From NCBI RefSeq assembly GCF_024609265.1, contig NZ_JANHMP010000001.1, positions 1,479,495 through 1,543,494 of the forward strand: a stretch of DNA of 64,000 nucleotides, written 5' to 3'. Shown one piece after another: positions 52,985 to 61,807 of the stretch; position 1 is the first letter of the stretch, and each line of letters begins with the position of its first letter. The notes below the pieces were generated by a model. That model was not told the DNA's origin. It saw only the letters and a program-made list of their open reading frames with translations, and ran no database searches. The position numbers were made by a program, and so were the translations under genes. Origin of the DNA: Geothrix campi (lineage in GTDB: Bacteria; Acidobacteriota; Holophagae; Holophagales; Holophagaceae).

Positions 52985-53445
52985 GGCCCTGGGTCCCCCT
53001 TGCGGCCCTGGCCCTGGCCCTGTCCCCCCTGCTCGTCGTGCATCCCGTGCGCGTCTCGGGCCACAGCATGGAACCCGCCCTGGCCGATGGTGACATGCGC
53101 TGGGCCCTGCGGGCCTGGGCCAGTCACGCGCCCCGGCGGGGCGAGATCTGGGTGGTGGAGGGCCCCGATCAAGCCTCGGTGAAGCGCGTGCTGGGTCTGC
53201 CCGGCGACGCAGTCGAATGGCGGGGTCCCGACCTTTGGATCAATGGCGTGCGCCTCGACGAACCCTGGGTGGTCCACCCCGAACGCGGCGGCGAAGGTCG
53301 GCTGGTCTGCGGCGAGGGCTACCTCGTCCTGGGCGACAACCGCCCCCAGAGCCAGGATGGACGGAGCTGGGGCGCGCTCCCAGGCCGATCCCTCCAGGGG
53401 AGGCTCCTCGGTTCCGGCCTCGCGGGGAAGCCCGACTCCCGATAG
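52981..53445 (+). CDS. lepB: signal peptidase I, short form
   Basis: The 154-residue protein has one N-terminal membrane helix (LAALALALSPLLVVHPV), the Ser box SGHSMEPALADGD, the Lys box VKRVLGLPGDAVEW and the terminal GDNRPQSQDGRSWG. All S26 catalytic residues are in place. It is much shorter than the ~320-residue E. coli enzyme and so is a minimal form. It may be specialised rather than the only signal peptidase. It is coupled to the upstream PTPS-like gene. Confidence 0.9.
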   Translation: MRPWVPLAALALALSPLLVVHPVRVSGHSMEPALADGDMRWALRAWASHAPRRGEIWVVEGPDQASVKRVLGLPGDAVEWRGPDLWINGVRLDEPWVVHPERGGEGRLVCGEGYLVLGDNRPQSQDGRSWGALPGRSLQGRLLGSGLAGKPDSR

Positions 53446-53471
53446 GCTTCCGTCCACCCCCAGGAGCCCGC

Positions 53472-54728
53472 ATGGATCATCTCGAGGCCCGGCCGGTGTC
53501 CCGATCCGAGCGGCTGGGCCACCTGGACGCCCTCCGCGGCGCGGCCCTGTTCGGCGTCCTCATCATGAACATGCCGTGGTTCTTCGCGCCCGAAGCACGG
53601 GTCCAGTCCCTCCGGGAGTCCTGGCCCAGCCTGGCCGACGGGATGACGGCCTTCCTGGGCACGGTCTTCCTGGCCGGGAAGGCCATGACCCTCTTCTCGA
53701 TGCTCTTCGCGGTGGGCCTGAGCATCCAGAAGGAGCGGATCGAAGCGCGGGGGGTGGCCTTCGGCCCCTTCATCGTGCGCCGGCTCGGGGTCCTGCTCGG
53801 ATTCGGCATCCTCCACGTCCTCCTGCTCTGGACGGGGGACATCCTCCATGCCTATGCGCTGAGCGGCTTCCTCCTGCTGCCCTTCCTGGGAAGACGGACC
53901 CGCACCGTCTGGATCTGGACCGCCTCCCTCTGGGGGCTGGGATTGGGTATCGGACTCGTCATCTCAGTCCTCCACCTGCGCGGGGGGGCCCCGCCCATGC
54001 CCGCCGCCGCGCTGGCGGAAGCCCGTGCCTGGACCAGCCAATGCCTGGCCGCCTACGGCCAGGGAACCTGGTGGCAAATCCTCGTCTTCCGCCTCCGGGA
54101 TTGGCTTCATGAGGCCAGCAGCCTGCTCCCGGCGGGGCTCGGATACTCCATCCTGAACTTCCTCGTCGGGCTCGGGATCTGGAAATCAGGCCTTCTGAAG
54201 GATCCGGCCGCCCACCTGCCCCTGCTCCGCCGGATCGCCCGAGGAGGCTTGGCCCTGGGCCTTCTCCTGGGCCTCGTGTGGGCCGGCCGGGACACACCCC
54301 CGGTCAGGGCCTGGGCCCTCGCCCACTGGTCCATCTCCCGCTGGTTGCTGCCGTTTCGTGCCCTCATCACCCTGCAACCCCTGATCCTCGCCCTCGGGTA
54401 TGGGGCCGGCCTGCTGTTGCTTTGGCAGGATGGAGCCTGGCGTCGCCGCCTCCAGGTCCTGACCTGGCCAGGGCGCATGGCCTTCACGAACTACCTGGCC
54501 CAGAGCCTCGTCATGACGGGCATCTTCTATCACTGGGGGCTGGGCTTCTACAACCGCATGGGTCTTGCGTCCGCCACCCTGCTCGGGATCGTGGTTTACG
54601 GGCTGCAGGTCCTGGCCAGCCGGTGGTGGCTCGAGCGATTCCAGTTCGGCCCCCTGGAGTGGGTCTGGCGCTGTTTGAGTTATGGGCAACTCCAGCCCTT
54701 CCGCCTGCGCAGATCCGCCGCCGGCTGA
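53472..54728 (+). CDS. DUF418 (YeiB-like) membrane protein
   Basis: The 418-residue protein has about ten hydrophobic helices. The N-terminal RLGHLDALRGAALFGVLIMN and the C-terminal DUF418 block (GRMAFTNYLAQSLVMTG, FGPLEWVWRCLSYGQLQP) are both typical of the YeiB family. Related proteins are membrane acyltransferase-like, but the substrate is unknown. AGGAG six bases upstream supports the ATG at 53472. Confidence 0.88.
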   Translation: MDHLEARPVSRSERLGHLDALRGAALFGVLIMNMPWFFAPEARVQSLRESWPSLADGMTAFLGTVFLAGKAMTLFSMLFAVGLSIQKERIEARGVAFGPFIVRRLGVLLGFGILHVLLLWTGDILHAYALSGFLLLPFLGRRTRTVWIWTASLWGLGLGIGLVISVLHLRGGAPPMPAAALAEARAWTSQCLAAYGQGTWWQILVFRLRDWLHEASSLLPAGLGYSILNFLVGLGIWKSGLLKDPAAHLPLLRRIARGGLALGLLLGLVWAGRDTPPVRAWALAHWSISRWLLPFRALITLQPLILALGYGAGLLLLWQDGAWRRRLQVLTWPGRMAFTNYLAQSLVMTGIFYHWGLGFYNRMGLASATLLGIVVYGLQVLASRWWLERFQFGPLEWVWRCLSYGQLQPFRLRRSAAG

Positions 54729-54850
54729 GCCGACCTGATGGCCCGGAGATGCCGATGCACCGGGTGCCGATCCAAGTGGGGCATCTGTCGTGACAAGAAG
54801 ATTCGGGTACCGGCCCACCGCCCCCACGGAGAGTGCACTAGGATGAGGGC

Positions 54851-55768
54851 ATGCCAGGCCGCCCTGACATTCCCGTCGCCTTCCGGGGCCTGTATGACAG
54901 CCCCCTCGTCAGCGTCCGGGAATACCGCTGCCACGCCTGCCGCAGCGGCCCTGGGCCCGAAGAGGAATCCGACGCCAACACGCTCATCCTCATGCGGCAC
55001 GGCGCATTCTGTCGACACTTCGGCCGGCGCCACGCCACGGCGGACGTCAACCAGGCGGTCTTCTTCTCGAAGGGATCCACGTACCAGGTCAGCCACCCCG
55101 TGGACTGCGGCGACCGGGGTACCGTGTTCGCCGTGGCTCCCCGCGTCCTCCAGGACATCATCCGGGAGCTGGATCCCACCGTCGAGGATCGGCCGGAACA
55201 ACCCTTCCCCTTCGTCTCAGGCCCCTGCGAATCGACGGTTTTCTGGAGGCACCGGGAGCTCGTGCAACGCCTGGAAGCGGGGACCGAGGCCCTCGAACCC
55301 TTCTGGGTAGATGTCACGGCCCTGCAGATCGTGGCCGACACCCTCGAAGCCGCCTTCGCCCAGCAGGGCCACCCCCGTCGCAGCCGCCGGGAAGGCACCG
55401 AAGCCGATCACGTGGCCCTCGCCGAAGCGGCCAAGACCCATCTCGCGGCCCGGCTGGGAGAACGCCTCACCCTCGACGAAGTGGCCCGCGCCGTTCACGC
55501 CTCGCCCTTCCACTTCGCCCGCGTGTTCCAGCAGCGTACGGGGGTCTCGATCCATCGCTACCTCACCCTGCTGCGCCTGAGGGCCTCTCTGGAACGCCTG
55601 GCGGGGGGTGAAGAAGATCTGACTGCCCTGGCGCTGGACCTCGGTTTCTCCAGCCACAGCCACTTCGCGGATGCCTTCCGCAAGGAATTCGGCCGTACCC
55701 CATCGGAGGTGCGCAAGCACGCCAGCCTGCGGACGCTGCGCGAAATGAGCAAGAATATGGAAGTCTGA
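54851..55768 (+). CDS. AraC family transcriptional regulator
   Basis: The 305-residue protein has an N-terminal sensor-like part with several Cys/His (YRCHACRSG, HGAFCRHFGRRH). The C-terminal double HTH is typical of AraC: LDEVARAVHASPFHFARVFQQRTG and TALALDLGFSSHSHFADAFRKEFGRTPSEVRK (in parts). The Cys/His-rich N-terminus could bind metal or an oxidant. The next gene encodes a 50-residue Cys protein 87 bases downstream, a possible target or partner. Confidence 0.9.
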   Translation: MPGRPDIPVAFRGLYDSPLVSVREYRCHACRSGPGPEEESDANTLILMRHGAFCRHFGRRHATADVNQAVFFSKGSTYQVSHPVDCGDRGTVFAVAPRVLQDIIRELDPTVEDRPEQPFPFVSGPCESTVFWRHRELVQRLEAGTEALEPFWVDVTALQIVADTLEAAFAQQGHPRRSRREGTEADHVALAEAAKTHLAARLGERLTLDEVARAVHASPFHFARVFQQRTGVSIHRYLTLLRLRASLERLAGGEEDLTALALDLGFSSHSHFADAFRKEFGRTPSEVRKHASLRTLREMSKNMEV

Positions 55769-55855
55769 AATCCCCGCTCTTCCTACCTTCATCCCACGGG
55801 GTTCGCACCCGGCGGCCATGGTGGCCTCGCGTCGAACCCTCAAGAGGAGAAGGTG

Positions 55856-56008
55856 ATGGACATCGAAAAGTGCCCCGTGTGCGACTGGGACATGAAGGAC
55901 GGCGGCATCAAGGTGCGGGTGGCGGGCAAGGAGCTCACGGTCTGCTGCGACGACTGCGCCGCCAAGGTCAAGGCCAACCCCACCGCCTACGCCGCCATGA
56001 CCAAGTAG
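55856..56008 (+). CDS. 50-residue Cys-rich metal-binding protein, YHS-like
   Basis: The short ORF reads MDIEKCPVCDWDMKDGGIKV, then VTVCCDDC-type cysteines (LTVCCDDCAAKVK) and a lysine-rich end. The C-x2-C and CC-x2-C set could hold zinc, copper or another soft metal, similar to YHS/TRASH domains. GAGGAGAAGG before the ATG is a strong ribosome site. A strong terminator follows. It is monocistronic or cotranscribed with the AraC gene. Confidence 0.8.
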   Translation: MDIEKCPVCDWDMKDGGIKVRVAGKELTVCCDDCAAKVKANPTAYAAMTK

Positions 56009-56020
56009 ATACGCAAGAAC

Positions 56021-56054
56021 GCGAGGGCCCGAGTCCATCCGATCGGGCCCTCGC
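56021..56054. terminator. strong hairpin terminator after the Cys-rich protein gene
   Basis: GCGAGGGCCCGA (56021-56032) and TCGGGCCCTCGC (56043-56054) form a 12-bp perfect stem with a 10-base loop, 13 bases after the stop codon. Confidence 0.85.
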
Positions 56055-56172
56055 CCTTCCCAGAAGACACGCATGCCCTCAGCCCAAGAACAGATCATCC
56101 GCGTGGATGACATCCGGTTCGCGCAGCACTTGGATACCTTCCAGTTGGCGGAAGCGCTCCAGCCCTGAATCC

Positions 56173-58557
56173 TCAGCCGCCGGGACCTTCTTCCAGGACT
56201 GCGTCGAGGGCTTCGTGGACCTGGTCGATCCAGATGATCTGCAGCCGCTCCCGGGCCACGGGGGGGATGTCCTCCAGTTCCTTCCGGTTGCGGGAGGGCA
56301 GCATGACCCGCGTGATCCCCGAGCGCAGGGCCGCCAGCACTTTCTCCTTGATGCCGCCCACCGGCAGGACGAGCCCCCGCAGGGAGATCTCCCCGGTCAT
56401 GGCCGTGTCGCTGCGCACAGAACGCCCGGTGAACAGCGAGACCAGCGCGACGAACATGGCGATGCCGGCGCTGGGCCCGTCCTTCGGCGTCGCCCCGGCG
56501 GGCACGTGGATGTGGACATCCAGCTGTTCGAAGTCCTCGCCCGACAGACCCAGTTCGCCCAGGTGCCCCTTCAGGAGGGACAGGGCGGCCTGGGCGCTCT
56601 CCTTCATCACGTCGCCCAGCTGGCCGGTCAGGAGGAGCTTGCCGCTGCCAGGCATCCGGGCCGCTTCGATGAACAGGATGTCGCCGCCCACGGGGGTCCA
56701 GGCGAGCCCCGTGGCCACGCCCGGCTTCCCCGAGCGCATGGCGCTCTCCGACTCGAACCGGGGCGGGCCGAGGATCTCGCCCAGATCCTCTGGCTTCACC
56801 CGGAGGGCATTCACAGTCCCCTCGGCGACACCCATGGCGACGTGGCGGAGCACCGATCCGATTTCCCGTTCGAGGTTCCGGACACCAGCCTCCCGCGTAT
56901 AGTCCCGGACGATGGCGGTGAGGGTGGCCTCCTCGAAGGCGCATTGCTCTGCCGACAGCCCGTGGATCGCCAGTTGGCGCCCCACCAGGTAGCGACGGGC
57001 GATCTCGAGCTTCTCCTCCTCGGTGTAGCCGGGGAGCGGGATCACCTCCATGCGGTCCCGGAGAGGGCCCGGGATGGTATCCAGTACATTGGCCGTGCCG
57101 ATGAACATCACGTGCGACAGGTCGAAGGGGAGGCCCAGGTAGTTGTCGCGGAAGGTGCTGTTCTGCTCCGGATCCAGGGCTTCCAGCAGGGCTGAGGCGG
57201 GATCGCCGTGGAATCCCCCGGCGCCCAGCTTGTCCATCTCGTCCAGCATGAACACCGGGTTGCGCGTGCCCGCGCCATGGATGCCCTGGATGATGGTGCC
57301 CGGCAGGGCGCCGATGTAGGTGCGCCGGTGGCCCCGGATCTCCGCCTCGTCGTGGACGCCGCCAAGGCTCGCATGCACGAACTTCCGGCCGGTGGCATGC
57401 GCGATGCTCTGCCCGAGCGAGGTCTTCCCCACCCCAGGCGGACCGACAAAACACAGGATGGGGCTCTTGCCACCGGGGTTGAGCTTGCGGACCGCCAGGT
57501 ATTCGAGCATGCGCTTCTTGATCTTCTCCAGGCCGTAGTGGTCCGCATCCAGGATCTTCCGCGCCTCGGAGATATCGATGCCGGCCTCGCTTTCACGGGA
57601 CCAGGGCAGCTCGGTCAGCCAGTCCAGGTAGGTGCGGATCATGGAATACTCGGCGGCCGAATCCGGCATGCGCTGCAGGCGCTTCAGCTCCTTGCGGGCC
57701 TGCTTCTCGACGTCCTCCGGCATCTTCGCCTCGGTGATCGCCTTCGCGACCGCCTCCAGTTCAGCCGCCGTCTCGTCTGTATCCCCGAGCTCCTTCTGGA
57801 TCTGTTTCAGCTGCTCGCGCAGGAGGAATTCCCGCTGCTGGGCATTCATGGCCTCCCGCGTCTGCTCGGTGATCTTGCGGGACATGTGGATCACTTCCAG
57901 GGCGTGGGCCATGCGCGCGAGCACTTTGTCCAGCCGCTCCCGCACATCGAAGGTCTCGAGGATGTCCTGCTTGTCCTGGGCCCTGATGTCCATCAGCCCG
58001 GTCACCAGATCGGCGGCGGGCCCGGGCGCAGTGAGCTGCTGGATGGCGTTGATCAGTTCCAGGGGCGGCATGGGGAGGGCTTCGGCGTATTCCTGCACTT
58101 GCTGACGCAGCGTGACGAGCCGGGCCTCCAGGGCGCTGGACAGGGTGTCGTCTTCGCGAACCCGGTCGATCCGTGCGACCAGGAAGGGCCAGCCCTCGAG
58201 GAATTCGGCCACCCGGAAGCGCTGCTCGCCGTGGCAGATGAGGTGGTGGGAGCCATCCGGCGTCGTGATGAAACGGAGGATATGAGCCAGGGTTCCGACC
58301 CGGTAGAGGTCTTCCGGACCCGGCTCATCCTCGGCCGGATCACGCTGCAGCAGGAGTCCCAGCGAGCGCTCCGCCTTGATGGCGTCCTGCGCCGCGCTGA
58401 CGGATGGTTGTCCCTGGCCGATGGTCACCACCGTCACCATGCCGGGGAAGAGCTCGAGTTTGCGCACGGCGATGATGGCCGCGGCATCCTTCGGCAGGTT
58501 GGACCCCGTCTCTCCAGTGGCCTCGCGGTCGGCCCGCGATCCATGGTTCCTGTTCAT
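56173..58557 (-). CDS. lon: Lon ATP-dependent protease
   Basis: The 794-residue protein has the N-terminal LON substrate domain (IAVRKLELFPGMV onward), the long helical region, the AAA+ ATPase with CFVGPPGVGKTSLGQSIA and FMLDEMDKLGAG, and the C-terminal peptidase with the Ser in TPKDGPSAGIAM and the Lys in GGIKEKVLAAL. It degrades misfolded proteins. The ATG overlaps the Hsp20 stop (ATGA), so hsp20 and lon form a coupled protein-quality-control operon. Confidence 0.97.
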   Translation of the reverse strand: MNRNHGSRADREATGETGSNLPKDAAAIIAVRKLELFPGMVTVVTIGQGQPSVSAAQDAIKAERSLGLLLQRDPAEDEPGPEDLYRVGTLAHILRFITTPDGSHHLICHGEQRFRVAEFLEGWPFLVARIDRVREDDTLSSALEARLVTLRQQVQEYAEALPMPPLELINAIQQLTAPGPAADLVTGLMDIRAQDKQDILETFDVRERLDKVLARMAHALEVIHMSRKITEQTREAMNAQQREFLLREQLKQIQKELGDTDETAAELEAVAKAITEAKMPEDVEKQARKELKRLQRMPDSAAEYSMIRTYLDWLTELPWSRESEAGIDISEARKILDADHYGLEKIKKRMLEYLAVRKLNPGGKSPILCFVGPPGVGKTSLGQSIAHATGRKFVHASLGGVHDEAEIRGHRRTYIGALPGTIIQGIHGAGTRNPVFMLDEMDKLGAGGFHGDPASALLEALDPEQNSTFRDNYLGLPFDLSHVMFIGTANVLDTIPGPLRDRMEVIPLPGYTEEEKLEIARRYLVGRQLAIHGLSAEQCAFEEATLTAIVRDYTREAGVRNLEREIGSVLRHVAMGVAEGTVNALRVKPEDLGEILGPPRFESESAMRSGKPGVATGLAWTPVGGDILFIEAARMPGSGKLLLTGQLGDVMKESAQAALSLLKGHLGELGLSGEDFEQLDVHIHVPAGATPKDGPSAGIAMFVALVSLFTGRSVRSDTAMTGEISLRGLVLPVGGIKEKVLAALRSGITRVMLPSRNRKELEDIPPVARERLQIIWIDQVHEALDAVLEEGPGG

Positions 58558-58967
58558 GGGCCTTCCGCCTTCCGGAACGTGAGGAACAGGCAGCCGTCGC
58601 ACAACTCGTTCCGGACGGCCTGGAGCCCCGGGGGCAGGCCTTCGATCCGGCGCTCGAAATGGCCGTGGGGTATCTCCATGCGGTGGATGGCGCCGATACG
58701 CTCTTCCCAGTGGACCGGGAGATCGCCGCTGATCACCAGGTCCGTTTCTTCCCAGAGCACCTGCAGGCGGTCGATGGACATGCCGGGCAGCGCCACCACG
58801 ATGTGCAGGGCCCCATCGGATTCGAAGATGTCCACCGGGGGCTCCCAGGCCGGGTGCCGTGAAGTGGACCGGCCCACATGGAAGAACTGCTTTTGCAGGC
58901 GCTCGGCCTCGTTCAGCACCTCGAGGGCGCGGGTCCACATCCAGGTTCGGGGATCGCCGGGTTTCAT
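58554..58967 (-). CDS. Hsp20/alpha-crystallin small heat-shock protein
   Basis: The 137-residue protein has an alpha-crystallin domain: PPVDIFESDGALHIVVALPGMS, LVISGDLP, RMEIPHGHFERRIEGLPPG and LFLTFRKAEGP. The usual A-x-x-x-N-G-x-L strand appears as NELCDGCLFL. It is a holding chaperone and precedes lon with overlapping stop and start codons. The ribosome site for the chosen ATG is weak, so the start is tentative. Confidence 0.85.
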   Translation of the reverse strand: MKPGDPRTWMWTRALEVLNEAERLQKQFFHVGRSTSRHPAWEPPVDIFESDGALHIVVALPGMSIDRLQVLWEETDLVISGDLPVHWEERIGAIHRMEIPHGHFERRIEGLPPGLQAVRNELCDGCLFLTFRKAEGP

Positions 58968-59079
58968 GGTGGGAGCACCGGGGTAAACCTCTGGGGCCAT
59001 CCTCGCCCAACCCCACTTCAAGCATGGTGATCCGTCCCCCCTCCGCAAGGTTGGGCTACGCTGGAAGGCTGGAGTTTCG

Positions 59080-60381
59080 ATGGACCGACTGGTGATCCAA
59101 GGTGGACATCCCCTGCGGGGGCGCATCCGGGTTTCGGGGGCGAAGAATGCGGCCCTGCCCTGCCTGGCGGCGGCCCTGCTGACGCCGGAGGCCGTCGTCC
59201 TCTCCAACCTGCCGGCCGTGGCGGACATCCGCACCATGGTGAAGGTGCTCCAGGCCCTGGGCACGGAGGCCTCGCTGGAACCCGAGGGCGAGGGCTTCGA
59301 ACTGACCGCCAAGCTGGCCTGTATCGGCAGCGACGAGCCCAAGGCCCCCTACGACCTGGTGAAGACCATGCGGGCCTCCATCCTGGTGCTCGGACCCCTG
59401 CTCGCCCGCTTCGGCAAGGCCACCGTGAGCCTGCCCGGCGGCTGCGCCATCGGCGCCCGGCCCGTGAACCTCCATCTGGAGGCCCTGGAGCGCATGGGCT
59501 CGGTGATCGAGATCAGCCACGGCTACATCCACGCCTCGGTGAAGGGTCGCCTCAAAGCCATCGACCACGCCTTCGCCAAGGTGAGCGTGGGCGCCACCGA
59601 GAACATCCTCATGGCCGCGGCACTCGCGGAGGGCACGACGGTTCTGCGCAATGCCGCCCAGGAGCCGGAGATCGGCGATCTGGCCCAGCTCCTCGTCAAG
59701 ATGGGCGCCCAGATCGAGGGCATCGGCACGGGAACCCTGACCATCACCGGCACCGAACGCCTCCACGGCTGCGAGCATGCGGTCATCCCCGACCGCATCG
59801 AGGCCGGCACCTACCTCTGCGCCGTGGCCGCGGCCTGCGGCGACGTGGTGCTGGACCGCTGCGAGCCCTCGCACCTGCGCGCCCTGCTGGACCTGCTGGA
59901 GCGGTCGGGCTGTGTCATCACCGAACGGGAGGGCCAGGAGGGCCGCCAGCTCCGGATCCAGCGCGAGTGCGGCCAGAAGCTGCGTTCCAAGGATGTCACC
60001 ACCCTGCCCTACCCGGGCTTCCCCACGGACCTGCAAGCCCAGGTGATGGCCGTCATGACCCAGGCCTGCGGCATCAGCGTCATCAACGAGGGTATCTTCG
60101 AGAACCGTTTCCAGCACGCCATGGAGCTGGAGCGTCTCGGCGCCAACCTGCGCACGGACGGCCATACGGCCATCGTCGCCGGCCCTGCCGAGCTGACGGG
60201 CTGCACGGTCATGGCCACGGATCTCCGCGCCAGCGCCGCCCTGGTCATCGCCGGGCTCGTGGCCGCGGGGGAAACCGTCGTGGACCGCATCTACCACCTC
60301 GACCGCGGCTACGCCGGCCTGGAGAAGAAGCTCCAGGGCGTGGGCGCCCGCATCGAGCGCGTGGGCGGTGGCCGGGTCTAG
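59080..60381 (+). CDS. murA: UDP-N-acetylglucosamine 1-carboxyvinyltransferase
   Basis: The 433-residue enzyme has LRGRIRVSGAKNAALPCLAAALL, the phosphoenolpyruvate-binding cysteine in LPGGCAIGARPVNLHL (the Cys115 position, so fosfomycin-sensitive type), and YPGFPTDLQAQVMAVMTQA. It adds enolpyruvate to UDP-GlcNAc, the first committed step of peptidoglycan synthesis. TGGAG six bases upstream supports the start. Confidence 0.97.
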   Translation: MDRLVIQGGHPLRGRIRVSGAKNAALPCLAAALLTPEAVVLSNLPAVADIRTMVKVLQALGTEASLEPEGEGFELTAKLACIGSDEPKAPYDLVKTMRASILVLGPLLARFGKATVSLPGGCAIGARPVNLHLEALERMGSVIEISHGYIHASVKGRLKAIDHAFAKVSVGATENILMAAALAEGTTVLRNAAQEPEIGDLAQLLVKMGAQIEGIGTGTLTITGTERLHGCEHAVIPDRIEAGTYLCAVAAACGDVVLDRCEPSHLRALLDLLERSGCVITEREGQEGRQLRIQRECGQKLRSKDVTTLPYPGFPTDLQAQVMAVMTQACGISVINEGIFENRFQHAMELERLGANLRTDGHTAIVAGPAELTGCTVMATDLRASAALVIAGLVAAGETVVDRIYHLDRGYAGLEKKLQGVGARIERVGGGRV

Positions 60382-60411
60382 GACCGGTCTGGACGGACGT
60401 CCGAGAGCCCC

Positions 60412-61101
60412 ATGCGCCGCGCTGACCGCCTGTTCCAGATCGTGCAGCTGCTGCGGCGGGACCGCCTCAGCACCGCGGCCAAGCTCTCCCGGGAACTCGG
60501 CGTCAGCGAGCGCACCCTCTACCGCGACATCGCCGACCTCATGGCCTCGGGCGTGCCCATCGAGAGCGAAGCCGGCGTGGGCTATAGCCTCCCCCGGCAC
60601 TTCGACCTCCCGCCCGTCATGCTCAACGCCGAGGAGGGCGAGGCTCTGCTCCTGGGCGCCCGTGTCGTGGCCGCCTGGGGCGATCCCTCGCTTCGGGAGG
60701 CCGCCGAGAGCCTCCTCCGGAAGGTCGAGGCCGTCCTGCCGCCGAATCGGAAGCAGTCCCTGTCGAACCTGCCCTTTCTCGTGCCGGACTTCCATGTCCC
60801 CCCGGAGACCGCCCGCTTCCTCGGCGAGCTGCGCCAGGGCCTCCGCGAGCAGCGGCGGGTGCGGATCGCCTACACCCGGGCGGACGGGACCACCTCCGAG
60901 CGGGTGCTCCAGCCCCTGGGCCTCATCTTCTGGGGCTACCGCTGGCACCTCGCGGCCTGGTGCGAACTCCGCGAAGCCCTCCGCACCTTCCGGGTGGATC
61001 GGATCCGCTCCACGGAACTGCTCGGCCCCTTCGAGGCGGTCGCCGGCCAGAGTTTGGAGGCTTACCTGGGAAAAATCAGGACGGAAAAGAACCAGATCTA
61101 A
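60412..61101 (+). CDS. YafY/WYL-domain transcriptional regulator
   Basis: The 229-residue protein has an N-terminal HTH_11 (RLFQIVQLLRRDRLSTAAKL, GVSERTLYRDIADL). A YafY-type WYL domain follows, with FWGYRWHLAAWCELREALRTF. The classic WYL tripeptide is replaced by RWHLAAW. It lies 30 bases after murA and 82 bases before a DinB-like gene. The gap contains an imperfect 26-bp palindrome that is a good operator candidate. Confidence 0.88.
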   Translation: MRRADRLFQIVQLLRRDRLSTAAKLSRELGVSERTLYRDIADLMASGVPIESEAGVGYSLPRHFDLPPVMLNAEEGEALLLGARVVAAWGDPSLREAAESLLRKVEAVLPPNRKQSLSNLPFLVPDFHVPPETARFLGELRQGLREQRRVRIAYTRADGTTSERVLQPLGLIFWGYRWHLAAWCELREALRTFRVDRIRSTELLGPFEAVAGQSLEAYLGKIRTEKNQI

Positions 61102-61117
61102 AAGCGCCTGTCCAAAC

Positions 61118-61143
61118 ACTCCTGCCACCAGGTTGTCAGGAGT
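61118..61143 (+). promoter_or_regulatory. candidate operator between YafY regulator and DinB gene
   Basis: ACTCCTG (61118-61124) and CAGGAGT (61137-61143) are exact inverted repeats, and the 12-base centre is also partly symmetric. The site lies 41 bases before the DinB start, next to a WYL regulator gene, so it is a likely binding site of that regulator. Confidence 0.5.
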
Positions 61144-61183
61144 CGGCGTCAACATGGGTCTCTCAACCACCCAAGGAGCCCTC

Positions 61184-61687
61184 ATGGCCCTCGCTCAAGC
61201 CCTCCTCCCCGAGTTCGAACACGAAATGGCCACCCTGCGCCGTGTGATCGAGCGCATCCCCGCGGCCCACCTGGACTACCGCCCCCATCCCAAGTCCTTC
61301 ACCCTGGGCGACCTCGCCAACCACCTGGTGAGCATCCCGGGCTGGGCCGTCAGCACCCTGACCATGACCGAGCTGGACTTCGGTCTGCCGGAGACCCAGG
61401 CCCGCCAGCCCAAGCCCAGCAGCACGACCGAAGGCCTCCTCCGCACCCTGGACACCCAGGTGGAGGCGGCCCTGGGGGCCTTGAGCAAAACTGCTGACGA
61501 GGACTTCCACGTGGTCTGGACCCTGAAAAACAACGGCGAGGTCCTGTTCGCCATGCCCCGCATCGCCGTCTACCGGGGCTTCGTGATGAACCACCTCATC
61601 CATCACCGGGCCCAGGTCGCCGTCTACCTCCGGATGCTGGAGGTGCCGGTTCCCTCCATCTACGGTCCCAGCGCCGACGAGAACTGA
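61184..61687 (+). CDS. DinB-like four-helix protein
   Basis: The 167-residue protein has the DinB/YfiT layout: LLPEFEHEMATLRRVIERIP, DYRPHPKSFTLGDLANHLVSIPGW (in parts), and the late NHLIHHRAQVAVYLRML. The metal histidines fit H in LANHLV and HLIHHR. AAGGAG precedes the ATG. Many members are thiol-dependent transferases or hydrolases; the substrate is unknown. It is paired with a YafY regulator, as often seen. Confidence 0.88.
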   Translation: MALAQALLPEFEHEMATLRRVIERIPAAHLDYRPHPKSFTLGDLANHLVSIPGWAVSTLTMTELDFGLPETQARQPKPSSTTEGLLRTLDTQVEAALGALSKTADEDFHVVWTLKNNGEVLFAMPRIAVYRGFVMNHLIHHRAQVAVYLRMLEVPVPSIYGPSADEN

Positions 61688-61699
61688 GCCCGATCACGG

Positions 61700-61729
61700 C
61701 CCGCGGCGCCTCTCACCAGGCGCCGCGGG
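61700..61729 (+). terminator. terminator after DinB-like gene
   Basis: CCCGCGGCGCCT (61700-61711) and AGGCGCCGCGGG (61718-61729) form a 12-bp perfect stem with a six-base loop, 12 bases past the stop codon. A short GTTCTGT follows. Confidence 0.8.
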
Positions 61730-61807
61730 GTTCTGTCGGGCACCCTCATCCCTGTGACGACCTCCACCGGGCCCCTCGGCTACACTGGGATCGAGATCGG
61801 GGGATCC

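Noticed and set aside
56073..56168. A 31-codon ATG frame between the terminator and lon
   Set aside because: The ribosome site is weak and the peptide shows no features. The opposite strand looks more protein-like.
59056..61185. A 700-codon frame antisense to murA and the YafY regulator
   Set aside because: It spans two genes with clear family matches on the other strand and has no motif.
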